DNA of 64,000 nucleotides from Faecalibacter bovis (GTDB lineage Bacteria; Bacteroidota; Bacteroidia; Flavobacteriales; Weeksellaceae): NCBI RefSeq assembly GCF_017948305.1, contig NZ_CP072842.1, positions 1,928,501 to 1,992,500 of the forward strand, read 5' to 3'. Shown piece by piece: positions 55,421 to 61,928 of this stretch (position 1 is its first letter; each line of letters starts with the position of its first letter). The notes under the pieces were generated by a model. It saw only the letters and a program-made list of their open reading frames with translations, ran no database searches and was not told where the DNA came from. The position numbers and the translations under genes were made by a program.

Positions 55421-55984
55421 TTATCCCACTTCTAATGTGTCTTTCAAAAATTGTTTAGCATTCTCTTCAACTTTATTTTCTGATTGTCCGTCCCAAACTA
55501 TATTAAATAATTTCTGATTACCATTTTTATTATAACTCAAAGTAATTTGTCTTTCGTTTATCCTTGCTGATGCCCAATTAAAAATGTAACTGTCTTTTGT
55601 CTGCGAATTTTTAAGAATATTCGTTGTCAGTCGTTCCACTTTTCTGTTGATGTCTTCCCAACTATAATCATTTTTAGCAGTTTCAATTGAGTGGTTATAG
55701 TATTGCTTTTCAAAAATCAAATTTAGACCATTGTTGTTTGTCCATAAAACGTTGTCTTGCTTAATTACAACTGTCAATTGAAAGTCCCCGCAGCCTTCAA
55801 CACCACAAGTACATCGTCCAATCATTATTTCACCATCTTTGTCAAGGTTGTCCTGACTGAAAAATGAAGGTGGATCGAGACCTAAATAGTCGTTGCCTAA
55901 AAAGTCTTTGTCGTCAATTAATATTCTTATCTCGTGGTCATTACTTTCTGGGCTTGGTAATATATTGAATGATAGTTTATTCAT
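55421..55984 (-). CDS. Hypothetical protein with CxCG-xxGCGD motif, cassette cargo
   Basis: A 187-residue soluble protein. Residues 50-70 read MIGRCTCGVEGCGDFQLTV; this C-x-C-x4-C pattern recurs in small bacterial hypothetical proteins and might bind metal. A DWDG-like VWDGQSENKVEENAKQFL forms the C-terminus. The cassette ends are GTTGTGTGCAGTTTTTA and, inverted, GTAAAATTGCACACAAC. Function unknown. Confidence 0.72.
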   Translation of the reverse strand: MNKLSFNILPSPESNDHEIRILIDDKDFLGNDYLGLDPPSFFSQDNLDKDGEIMIGRCTCGVEGCGDFQLTVVIKQDNVLWTNNNGLNLIFEKQYYNHSIETAKNDYSWEDINRKVERLTTNILKNSQTKDSYIFNWASARINERQITLSYNKNGNQKLFNIVWDGQSENKVEENAKQFLKDTLEVG

Positions 55985-56019
55985 TTGTTGTCAAGTTATG
56001 GGTCTGTAAAATTGCACAC

Positions 56020-56200
56020 AACGAGCCGAGTATTTGCGAAGAACGGGAGAGAATTTGAGCGAAAGCTCAAGTTCGTCCGTTCAAGCAAATTGCTTGGCTA
56101 AAACTAAATTAGATTAAAGTTTTAAGAAAAGCAATTTTGCGAGTGGAAAAAGATATGATGAAAGTTTACTTTCAGCCCGTTTTTTGCGAAATACTATGTT
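56020..56200 (-). repeat. attC-like repeat R7
   Basis: A 181-bp repeat of the main group. In its first branch TTGAGC pairs with GCTCAA, where R2, R4 and R5 have TTGAAC and GTTCAA: both sides changed together. The second branch is shorter than in its relatives (CTTGGCTAAAAC instead of CTCTTTTCTGAAAC). Confidence 0.83.
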
Positions 56201-56208
56201 GTATGTAG

Positions 56209-56898
56209 TTATCTTTTTATATGAAGTATAGAATAAGTACTAATGTCAAAAGTTTTTGGCTCATATTCAAAATATACAAAAATACCTTTAAGATCTTTTT
56301 TTTCTGGATCTATAATATATTCAGCTTCTGAATAATTAGATTTTTCATGAATAGTCAAAAAGTTTAATTCTTCACTTTTTTGTTTGAATAATTGTGGAAG
56401 ATTTACAGATGGATTTTCAATATCGTCAAGTAAAAAAAATAGAATTTCATTATTTGAATTTCTAGAAAATTTCATTTCTTCTGGAAGATAAAATACAATT
56501 TTATTACCATGAAATTTATAGAAAAAGCTTTTAGAATAATTAATTGTGTCATTTTCTTTAACAATTAATTGGTTAAACTTTATAATATTATTTTTAAACC
56601 TGAAGTTTTCAATAAATTTTTCTGTATTTGAATTTTCAATAGTATCGTAAAATTTTGTCCAACCAATAAATTTACTTTTTTGATTTTTAGAAAGTAATGT
56701 GTCAGTTCTTATTAATTTATCTTTGTATAAAGTTTTTCTTTCAGAAATAGAATCGTTTATATTATTTAAATCATAAGAAATAAATTCTTTCTTAAAGTCA
56801 TTAAAAATGTAGTCGTTATCGAATTGATATTCGATTTCAGAATTTTTATTACAACTTATGATGAATAAGCTTATAATAAAAGTATATATTAATTTCAT
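56209..56898 (-). CDS. Hypothetical lipoprotein, cassette cargo
   Basis: A 229-residue lipoprotein (lipobox FIISC, residues 12-16). The sequence is rich in N, K and F, with YKDKLIRTDTLLSKNQKSKF and, near the end, KKDLKGIFVYFEYEPKTFD. No domain is recognised. The cassette ends are GTTGTATGTAGTTATC and, inverted, GATAATTACATACAAC. Confidence 0.72.
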   Translation of the reverse strand: MKLIYTFIISLFIISCNKNSEIEYQFDNDYIFNDFKKEFISYDLNNINDSISERKTLYKDKLIRTDTLLSKNQKSKFIGWTKFYDTIENSNTEKFIENFRFKNNIIKFNQLIVKENDTINYSKSFFYKFHGNKIVFYLPEEMKFSRNSNNEILFFLLDDIENPSVNLPQLFKQKSEELNFLTIHEKSNYSEAEYIIDPEKKDLKGIFVYFEYEPKTFDISTYSILHIKR

Positions 56899-56921
56899 GA
56901 GTTGTTTTGATAATTACATAC

Positions 56922-57104
56922 AACGAGCCGAGTATTTGCGAAGAATGGGAGAGAAATTGAGCGAAAGCTCAAGTTCGTCCGTTCAAGCAAATTGCTCTTT
57001 TCTAAAACTAATTTAAGTTGAAGTTTTAAGAAAAGCAATTTTGCGAGCGGAAAAAGATAGGATGAAAGTATACTTTCAGCCCGTTTTTTCGCAAATACAA
57101 TGTT
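56922..57104 (-). repeat. attC-like repeat R8
   Basis: A 183-bp repeat of the main group with the TTGAGC/GCTCAA branch as in R7, the CAAATTGCTCTTTTCT / AGAAAAGCAATTTTG branch, and GAAAGT/ACTTTC. The right end is TCGCAAATACAATGTTAGC. Confidence 0.83.
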
Positions 57105-57121
57105 AGCTGTAGTTGTAATTT

Positions 57122-57712
57122 TTATAATCCATCTATTCTTTCAGATAAATAATCTCTATATTTTTCTTTAAAGTGATTTCTTTTAAATTCGTTTTGGTAA
57201 ATTATGTCCATTCCACCATCATAGGGAGCAAATATTGTTGGTTCATTAATAGAAACAAAGAAAATCATTGAAACATCATTTGCAATGTCTTCAAGTAAAT
57301 TATTAAAATAATTTTTTTTCCAATTTGTTTTAGAAACTTGTACACTCAGTTTGTCATCCGAGTCATATTCATCATTAAAAAATTCTTTTAGATTAAGAAT
57401 GTCTATTTCTTCAAAATTAAATTCTTGATTTAGGTCGAATTCTTCTATATTTTCAATATAAAATTCTGATCTTACAATATAAATATGTTCATTTTCATTA
57501 AAAATATCTGATATAACCAAATTTTGTCTGTTTAAAACTATTGCTAATTCAGTTTCATTTTCTGGGTATCTTTTAGAATTAGGTAAGCTATGGATTCTTA
57601 GCCATCTGTTAGGATAGGTTGTTCTAAATGTAAAATTCAAAGGAATTGTTTCCTTGAAATTTTCTTTCCAAAATGTTTTGAATTCTTCTTTTAACACGGT
57701 TGTTTGGTACAA
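57122..57712 (-). CDS. DUF3885-like protein, cassette cargo
   Basis: A 196-residue soluble protein. The C-terminal PYDGGMDIIYQNEFKRNHFK followed by YRDYLSERIDGL resembles the end of DUF3885 proteins, and the front (FKTFWKENF, then PNRWLRIHS) agrees with it moderately. There is no ATG: TTG at 57712, nine bases from the core, or GTG at 57697 must serve as start. The cassette ends are GTTAGCTGTAGTTGTAA and, inverted, GGTACAATTACAGCTAAC. Confidence 0.65.
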   Translation of the reverse strand: MYQTTVLKEEFKTFWKENFKETIPLNFTFRTTYPNRWLRIHSLPNSKRYPENETELAIVLNRQNLVISDIFNENEHIYIVRSEFYIENIEEFDLNQEFNFEEIDILNLKEFFNDEYDSDDKLSVQVSKTNWKKNYFNNLLEDIANDVSMIFFVSINEPTIFAPYDGGMDIIYQNEFKRNHFKEKYRDYLSERIDGL

Positions 57713-57720
57713 TTACAGCT

Positions 57721-57906
57721 AACGAGCCGCGGCTTGGCGAAGTGTGGGCTTGAATTGAGCGAAAGTTCAATTCAGACCGAAACGTAGCCAAAGCTGTGAG
57801 CCTTTTGGTAAATTTAATAAAAAAACAAAAGCAAACAGCTTTTGGCGGATAAAAAGGCGAGAAGTTCAATTTTGCACTTAACCCCGCATTTTGCCAAACT
57901 GCTGTT
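57721..57906 (-). repeat. attC-like repeat R9 (third sequence group)
   Basis: A 186-bp repeat: left AACGAGCCGCGGCTTGGCGA, right CATTTTGCCAAACTGCTGTT. Branches: GAATTGA/TCAATTC; CCAAAGCTGT/ACAGCTTTTGG; AAGT...ACTT. Same shape as the other groups with different bases. Confidence 0.82.
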
Positions 57907-57919
57907 GTACGCAGGCATT

Positions 57920-58324
57920 TTAGTATTCTATTATATTTTCTGGTCGTTGTTGCCAAATAGCCAAATATTGTCCTGTCGACATTTTTCGAGCAGAGTTTTT
58001 AGCTTTGTCGGCATATTCTCCTTCATAAAGTTCGTCAATAGTCTCAAACCAAATTTGCAACCATCTCCCAAAATGCTTTTGTTCAATGCTATAATTTAAA
58101 TTTTTGTCAACATTGATATGCTTTTGCGTTGGGTTTCCTTTGAATTTTGCAACTCCAAATAAATTAGTTTCCCAAAAATCAGTCAATTTGTCAAGATGCT
58201 CTGGCCACTTATCATCTGAAATGTGAGCATTAAAAATTGGCCCCAATAGTTCGTCTACTTTTACTTTTGAATAAAAACTATTCACTAAAATATTTATGTC
58301 GCTTCTGTTATCAATTTGTCTCAT
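57920..58324 (-). CDS. Group 3-type truncated globin, cassette cargo
   Basis: A 134-residue globin. Typical segments: VDELLGPIFNAHI, HLDKLTDFWETNLFGVAKFK, NPTQKH, HFGRWLQIWFETIDELYEGE with the proximal histidine, and ARKMSTGQYLAIWQ. Group 3 truncated haemoglobins bind O2 or NO and are linked to redox or NO protection. It starts 11 bases after the cupin gene in the same cassette, so the two form a two-gene unit. Confidence 0.88.
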   Translation of the reverse strand: MRQIDNRSDINILVNSFYSKVKVDELLGPIFNAHISDDKWPEHLDKLTDFWETNLFGVAKFKGNPTQKHINVDKNLNYSIEQKHFGRWLQIWFETIDELYEGEYADKAKNSARKMSTGQYLAIWQQRPENIIEY

Positions 58325-58335
58325 TGCGAATCAAT

Positions 58336-58677
58336 TTAGTTTTCAAGAACACTTTTAACTCTTTCTACTTTATCATGTTTTGATAGAGTTAGGCGTACAA
58401 TTGAATCTTCAACTGCTATTAAATTGTGAGGAATGTTACCATCCAATGCAATAATATCGCCATCTTTCATATCATACATTTCGCTTTGCACACCTAATTT
58501 TAAATTTCCCTGTATTATGTGAATTATAATTGGGAAAGGCGTCTTATGCTCTTTCATAACCTGTCCACTTTTTATAAGAATTCGTATTTCTTTTGAAAAT
58601 GAAGTTTCAACAATAACCTTTGATATAACATGGTTTTCGTTAAATTCAATTTCGTCGTTAAATGATAATTTGTCCAT
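58336..58677 (-). CDS. Small cupin protein, cassette cargo
   Basis: A 113-residue cupin: VMKEHKTPFPIIIHIIQGNL with the first His motif, GDIIALDGNIPHNLIAVEDS with the later G and H. The start is the ATG at 58677; the in-frame TTG at 58704 is part of the recombination core. It precedes the globin gene. Pairing of a cupin with a group 3 globin suggests a joint redox or NO-related task, but that is inference. Cassette ends: GTTGTACGCAGGCAT and, inverted, ATGCTTGCGTACAAC. Confidence 0.82.
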   Translation of the reverse strand: MDKLSFNDEIEFNENHVISKVIVETSFSKEIRILIKSGQVMKEHKTPFPIIIHIIQGNLKLGVQSEMYDMKDGDIIALDGNIPHNLIAVEDSIVRLTLSKHDKVERVKSVLEN

Positions 58678-58702
58678 ATGGTCTGTTTTTATGCTTGCGT
58701 AC

Positions 58703-58889
58703 AACGTTTCGAGGCTTGGCGATAGTGCGGGCTTGAATTGAGCGAAAGTTCAATTCAGACCGAAACTGAGCCAAAGCCAATTTCTATTTGCTAATATAAT
58801 TAAAAAGCCAATAAAATTGGCTTTTGGCGATTTAATAAGCACATAAGTTCAACTTTGCAGTTAACCCCGCATTTCGCCAAGGCTTTGTT
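58703..58889 (-). repeat. attC-like repeat R10
   Basis: A 187-bp repeat of the third group: left AACGTTTCGAGGCTTGGCGA, right ATTTCGCCAAGGCTTTGTTG. Branches: GAATTGA/TCAATTC; CCAAAGCCAATTT/AAATTGGCTTTTGG; AAGTTCAACTT. Confidence 0.82.
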
Positions 58890-58898
58890 GTGGGCAGT

Positions 58899-59474
58899 TT
58901 ATTTTTCAAAGCTTGAGTTTAATAAAGCAAATTTGAATTTATCTCCAAATTCTTTATCTACATATATTATATTTATTGACAATTCGTTATTATCTTCAAA
59001 CAATCGATTAAATGACTCTAAGGTTCTTTTCGCACCGTTTGGATATATGATTGTTGACTTTTGATAAAAAAACTCCAAATTACTAATACTTATAGTATCG
59101 ACAGCGTAATCTATTTTGATTTCAGGGATTTCATCTTTGAGAGGTTGAATTTGAAGTTGAAAATTTTCTGTCAGATAATTAATGTAATTCTCTCGAGAAC
59201 CTTCATATTTAGTTCTTGTAGATTCAAAGTAGTCAGACTTACTTTTAAAAATAAAAATTGGTACTGATTGATTTTTAAATTCTACATTATTATATTTTTC
59301 AATTAATTCTCCACTTTGTTGCACTTTTTCCAGCCAATCTGTATTCGATACTCTATTATATTCGACAGGAAAATCTATAGTCCAATTAAAATCGTTATTG
59401 AAATTTGACTTTTGTATTTGACATCCTTCAAACAATAAAATTAAAATGAATAGAAGAAAAAATTTATGATTCAT
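58899..59474 (-). CDS. Hypothetical lipoprotein, cassette cargo
   Basis: A 191-residue lipoprotein (lipobox FEGC, residues 15-18). The mature part has NWTIDFPVEYNRVSNTDWLE and ends LSINIIYVDKEFGDKFKFAL; it resembles small envelope proteins of Flavobacteriia but no family is named. It is the first gene of the array next to the recombinase. The cassette ends are GTTGTGGGCAGTTTATTTT and, inverted, AAATTGCCCACAAC. Confidence 0.72.
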   Translation of the reverse strand: MNHKFFLLFILILLFEGCQIQKSNFNNDFNWTIDFPVEYNRVSNTDWLEKVQQSGELIEKYNNVEFKNQSVPIFIFKSKSDYFESTRTKYEGSRENYINYLTENFQLQIQPLKDEIPEIKIDYAVDTISISNLEFFYQKSTIIYPNGAKRTLESFNRLFEDNNELSINIIYVDKEFGDKFKFALLNSSFEK

Positions 59475-59497
59475 AGTTCTAATTTTAAATTGCCCAC

Positions 59498-59682
59498 AAC
59501 GGAAAAAGTATTGGCGAAGTGCGGGCTAAAAATGAACTTTAGTTCAATTTTCGACCAAGCGTAGCCGATGCTTTTTCAGATTGTCTAAATTAAACAAAAA
59601 AACAATATGAAAAGCAGCGGCGGATAAAAAAGTAGAGTAGTTCAACTTTTTACTTCTCCCCGCATTTTGCCAATACGATGTT
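59498..59682 (-). repeat. attC-like repeat R11, boundary of the array
   Basis: A 185-bp repeat: left CACAACGGAAAAAGTATTGG, right GCCAATACGATGTTATCC. Branches: TGAAC/GTTCA; GCCGATGCTTTTTCA/TGAAAAGCAGCGGC; AAAAGT/ACTTTT. Its outer core GTTATCCAAAAACT has no inverted partner in the window, so on this side the array ends in either a recombinase attachment site or a lost cassette. Confidence 0.8.
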
Positions 59683-59919
59683 ATCCAAAAACTAAAATCT
59701 GTTGAACGATTTTTCTCTAAATTGCCTATTTATAAGGGTTTAACGATTGTTAAAGTTTCAATTTGAAGTACTCAAACGCATTGAAATCCTTGATTTGTTG
59801 TACCAATTGTTGTACCTTAGAATCACGTTACATTCGTTTGCATCAGCAAGTTACAAAAATATTTCACTTGTTTGCATTCGTTTAGAAAAGTAGATTTTTA
59901 ACCCATAATACAATTTCCA
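59683..59919. other. Region between the array and the recombinase gene
   Basis: 237 bases without a gene. TTGTTGTACC occurs twice (59795-59804 and 59807-59816, 12-base period). CATTCGTTTGCAT (59830) and GTTTGCATTCGTTT (59870) form a second near-repeat. Such sites could bind the recombinase (core and arm sites) and would be the place of an attI-like site. No clear promoter was found. Confidence 0.5.
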
Positions 59920-61137
59920 ATGGCTTCAATCAAATTAGTACTTCGCACCAACCAAGAAGATAAAACAGGACACAGTCCATTGTATATCCGATTAATCAAG
60001 GATCGTAAAACAAAGTTTATAGCAACTGGAGTAAAGTTGAAAGAAAACGAATGGGATGATGTCAAACAAAAAGTAAAACGCAATTATCCCAATTCAACGA
60101 GAATGAATGCTTTCTTATCTCAAAAGATAGCAGATGCAGAAGCAATGGTTGCCGATAACGAGCGTAAGCGTGGAAATATCTCCGCTAAGCGATTAAAAGA
60201 AGCTATAAAAGGAAAAGATATTAAAAACTTTTTTGAGTACTCTTATGAGCGTTGTGAGCGTATTAAAGGTAGTGTATCACCAAGAACGTATAAGAATTAC
60301 AAAAACTATGTAAAGAAATTCGAGGAGTTTATCGGACATAACGAAATCTATTTTGATGACATCACAGTAACCACTTTAAATGATTATGTCAATTACCTAA
60401 GCAACAAACTAAAAAACGGAAATACTACAATTCGTTATTCATTGAACATTTTAGCCATAATGTTTAAAGATGCTATTCGTGAAGAGATCATCAATTTAAA
60501 TACCTATCCATTTGCGAGTGTACGAATCAAAAAAGACAAGAGTACAAGACTGTTTTTAAACAAAGAACAAATCGAGCAGCTAAAAAATCACAAGAGTTCA
60601 TTTGGTCAAACAGATACGTATTTCAGAGATATGTTTATTTTTTCTTGTTATGCCGGAGGATTGCGTTTTAGTGATGTCGTTACCTTACAATGGAAAAACT
60701 ATGATGAAAACGAACAACGTATCAGATTAAACATCCGTAAAACTAAACGTTCACATCAATTCAAGGTAGGTCAATCTGCTTTAGAGATTTTAAACAAATA
60801 CAAAAAAGAAACTTCCGAACCAGATGATTTTATTTTTCCAATCATTTCAGAAGCTAATTTCTTCGAACAATCCAACGAATACCAACTAAAAGTAATCGGT
60901 AGCAAAAATGTTTTATGTGGTCAGAAATTGCGTAGAATGGGCAAAGAATTAGAATTTCCATTCTCATTATCTTTTCATTTAAGCCGACATACATTTGCAA
61001 CCCAAGCCTTAGCTAACGGTATGCGTATTGAGTACGTTTCTAAACTTTTAGATCATTCAGATATCGGAACAACACAAATCTATGCGAAAATCGTCAACGA
61101 AGAATTAGACAAAGCGGTTGAGCAATACATTGAATAA
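59920..61137 (+). CDS. Tyrosine recombinase (Bacteroidota arm-binding type)
   Basis: A 405-residue site-specific recombinase. Residues 1-90 form an arm-DNA-binding domain (KLVLRTNQEDKTGHSPLYIR), residues about 105-205 a SAM-like core-binding domain, and the rest the catalytic domain: AGGLRFSDVVTLQW (R), RKTKRSHQFKV (K), HLSRHTFATQ (H-x-x-R), LLDHSDIGTTQIYAKI (H and the Tyr nucleophile). Enzymes of this type move conjugative elements and genomic islands. The gene starts 238 bases from the last repeat and points away from the cassettes, as intI does in integrons, but the extra arm domain speaks against classical IntI. Confidence 0.92.
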   Translation: MASIKLVLRTNQEDKTGHSPLYIRLIKDRKTKFIATGVKLKENEWDDVKQKVKRNYPNSTRMNAFLSQKIADAEAMVADNERKRGNISAKRLKEAIKGKDIKNFFEYSYERCERIKGSVSPRTYKNYKNYVKKFEEFIGHNEIYFDDITVTTLNDYVNYLSNKLKNGNTTIRYSLNILAIMFKDAIREEIINLNTYPFASVRIKKDKSTRLFLNKEQIEQLKNHKSSFGQTDTYFRDMFIFSCYAGGLRFSDVVTLQWKNYDENEQRIRLNIRKTKRSHQFKVGQSALEILNKYKKETSEPDDFIFPIISEANFFEQSNEYQLKVIGSKNVLCGQKLRRMGKELEFPFSLSFHLSRHTFATQALANGMRIEYVSKLLDHSDIGTTQIYAKIVNEELDKAVEQYIE

Positions 61138-61173
61138 GATTTACTTATTATCAAACCATTACCTAAAATAGAT

Positions 61174-61208
61174 TTTGTAAATCAAAATATTGTACTTAAT
61201 TTTGTACA
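61174..61208 (+). promoter_or_regulatory. Promoter and operator of the YefM/YoeB pair
   Basis: TTTG (61174-61177), a 19-base spacer, and TAATTTTG (61197-61204) match the Bacteroidota promoter consensus exactly. TGTACT (61191) and TGTACA (61203) stand 12 bases apart across the -7 box; TGTACA is the known core hexamer of the E. coli yefM-yoeB operator. The antitoxin probably represses its own operon here. Confidence 0.75.
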
Positions 61209-61225
61209 TAATAAAATACAAGATT

Positions 61226-61480
61226 ATGATAATAGCAAGTGTTTCAGATTTCAGAAAAGATATTAAATCTTACTTAGATAGAGTTTCGAAGAATTTTGAA
61301 ACCTTAATCATCAACAGAGGGAAAGATTCAGGTATTGTGGTAATGTCATTAGAAGAGTACAATTCTTTAATGGCTACAAATTACGAATTATCTTCTCGTA
61401 TCAATGAATCAAGATTAGATGCTGCCATTGAAAAATTAAAAAGTAACCAATCTTTTGAAAGAGAATTAATCGAGGAATAG
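61226..61480 (+). CDS. yefM: YefM/Phd family antitoxin
   Basis: An antitoxin of 84 residues from the ATG at 61226 (MIIASVSDFRKDIKSYLDRV); the frame is open 12 codons further but that leader is hydrophobic and overlaps the promoter box. The domain continues with LIINRGKDSGIVVMSLEEYN, the Phd/YefM DNA-binding pattern, and a C-terminal toxin-binding tail. It blocks the toxin encoded by the next gene, which starts directly after its stop codon. Confidence 0.9.
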   Translation: MIIASVSDFRKDIKSYLDRVSKNFETLIINRGKDSGIVVMSLEEYNSLMATNYELSSRINESRLDAAIEKLKSNQSFERELIEE

Positions 61481-61738
61481 ATGAAATATATTTTCGTAGA
61501 TGAATCTTGGGAAGATTATTTATTTTGGCAAAAAACCGATAAGAAAAAAGTAAAACGTATCAATGATTTATTGAAAGATATTTCACGTACTCCTTTTACT
61601 GGTATAGGGAAACCAGAGCCATTAAAACATAAATATTCAGGGTTTTGGTCACGTAGAATAGATGAAGAACATCGTTTAATTTACAAGTACGAAGACGGTC
61701 AGATATTAATAGCAAAGTGCCGTTTTCATTACGATTAA
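61481..61738 (+). CDS. yoeB: Txe/YoeB family toxin
   Basis: An 85-residue RelE-superfamily endoribonuclease: FVDESWEDYLFWQKTDKKKV, RIDEEHRLIYKYEDGQI, and the C-terminal KCRFHYD, with E, R and H at positions typical of YoeB catalysis. YoeB cuts mRNA on the ribosome. It is the second gene of a TAG-ATG coupled pair with its antitoxin and is followed by a terminator. Confidence 0.92.
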   Translation: MKYIFVDESWEDYLFWQKTDKKKVKRINDLLKDISRTPFTGIGKPEPLKHKYSGFWSRRIDEEHRLIYKYEDGQILIAKCRFHYD

Positions 61739-61769
61739 ATAATCAATTTTTAAGATATAAATAAGATAG

Positions 61770-61807
61770 AATTCTGTTGGGTTGTAAAACTTAACAGAAT
61801 TTTTTTT
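61770..61807 (+). terminator. Terminator of the toxin-antitoxin operon
   Basis: The stem AATTCTGTT / AACAGAATT with a 14-base loop is followed by T7. The loop sits between the toxin stop and the recombinase relic. Confidence 0.75.
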
Positions 61808-61863
61808 ATGCCAAAATCGTAAACAAAGAATTAGATAAAGCAGTAGAGCAGTATATTGAATAA
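61807..61863 (+). pseudogene. Relic of a second recombinase 3' end
   Basis: Nineteen codons (YAKIVNKELDKAVEQYIE and stop) repeat the C-terminus of the recombinase at 59920-61137 with a single amino-acid change (E to K) and several silent changes. Nothing else of that gene is present. It is therefore the tail of a related, diverged recombinase gene or an attachment-site copy left by insertion of the toxin-antitoxin unit. Confidence 0.8.
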
Positions 61864-61897
61864 TTAATATTAAATAATTTTAGTATTTATAAAACAT

Positions 61898-61916
61898 ATC
61901 GTAATATTGCAATGAT
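61898..61916. promoter_or_regulatory. ArsR-type operator upstream of arsR
   Basis: ATCGTAATATTGCAATGAT is nearly palindromic and shares ATCGTAATATTGC with the site at 62280-62295. It lies 13 bases before the arsR start codon. Confidence 0.65.
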
Positions 61917-61928
61917 AATAAATCAATA

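Larger units (their letters stand above)
50736..59682 (-). mobile_element. Integron-like cassette array with attC-like repeats
   Basis: The span holds ten well-preserved repeats (R2-R11), one degenerate repeat (R1) and the genes between them. Nine consecutive cassettes (52.6 to 59.5 kb) have cassette-specific inverted ends: for example GTTGTACGC at 52643 and GCGTACAAC at 53128, GTTATCTGC at 53835 and GCAGATAAC at 54400. In an integron this pairing arises because both ends of a cassette come from one circle. Genes start 9-41 bases from the recombination core and nearly all point left, away from the recombinase gene at 59920. A classical IntI gene is not present. Whether the array is mobile now is not shown. 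Confidence 0.75.

Noticed and set aside
57624-57956. 110-residue minus-strand ORF
   Set aside because: It runs across repeat R9 and into the ends of both neighbouring genes in another frame; it is a by-product of the repeat.
52464-59682. CRISPR array
   Set aside because: The repeats are about 180 bp, diverge in sequence and are separated by whole genes of different length, not by short spacers; no cas genes are seen.
50736-59682. A family of MITEs or REP elements scattered between normal genes
   Set aside because: Each repeat joins different, cassette-specific ends that match across the gene and not across the repeat. MITE insertion gives target duplications next to the repeat and would not create this.
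59920-61137. Classical IntI integron integrase
   Set aside because: The protein has 405 residues with an arm-DNA-binding N-terminal domain. It fits genomic island recombinases of the phylum better, so only the geometry is integron-like.
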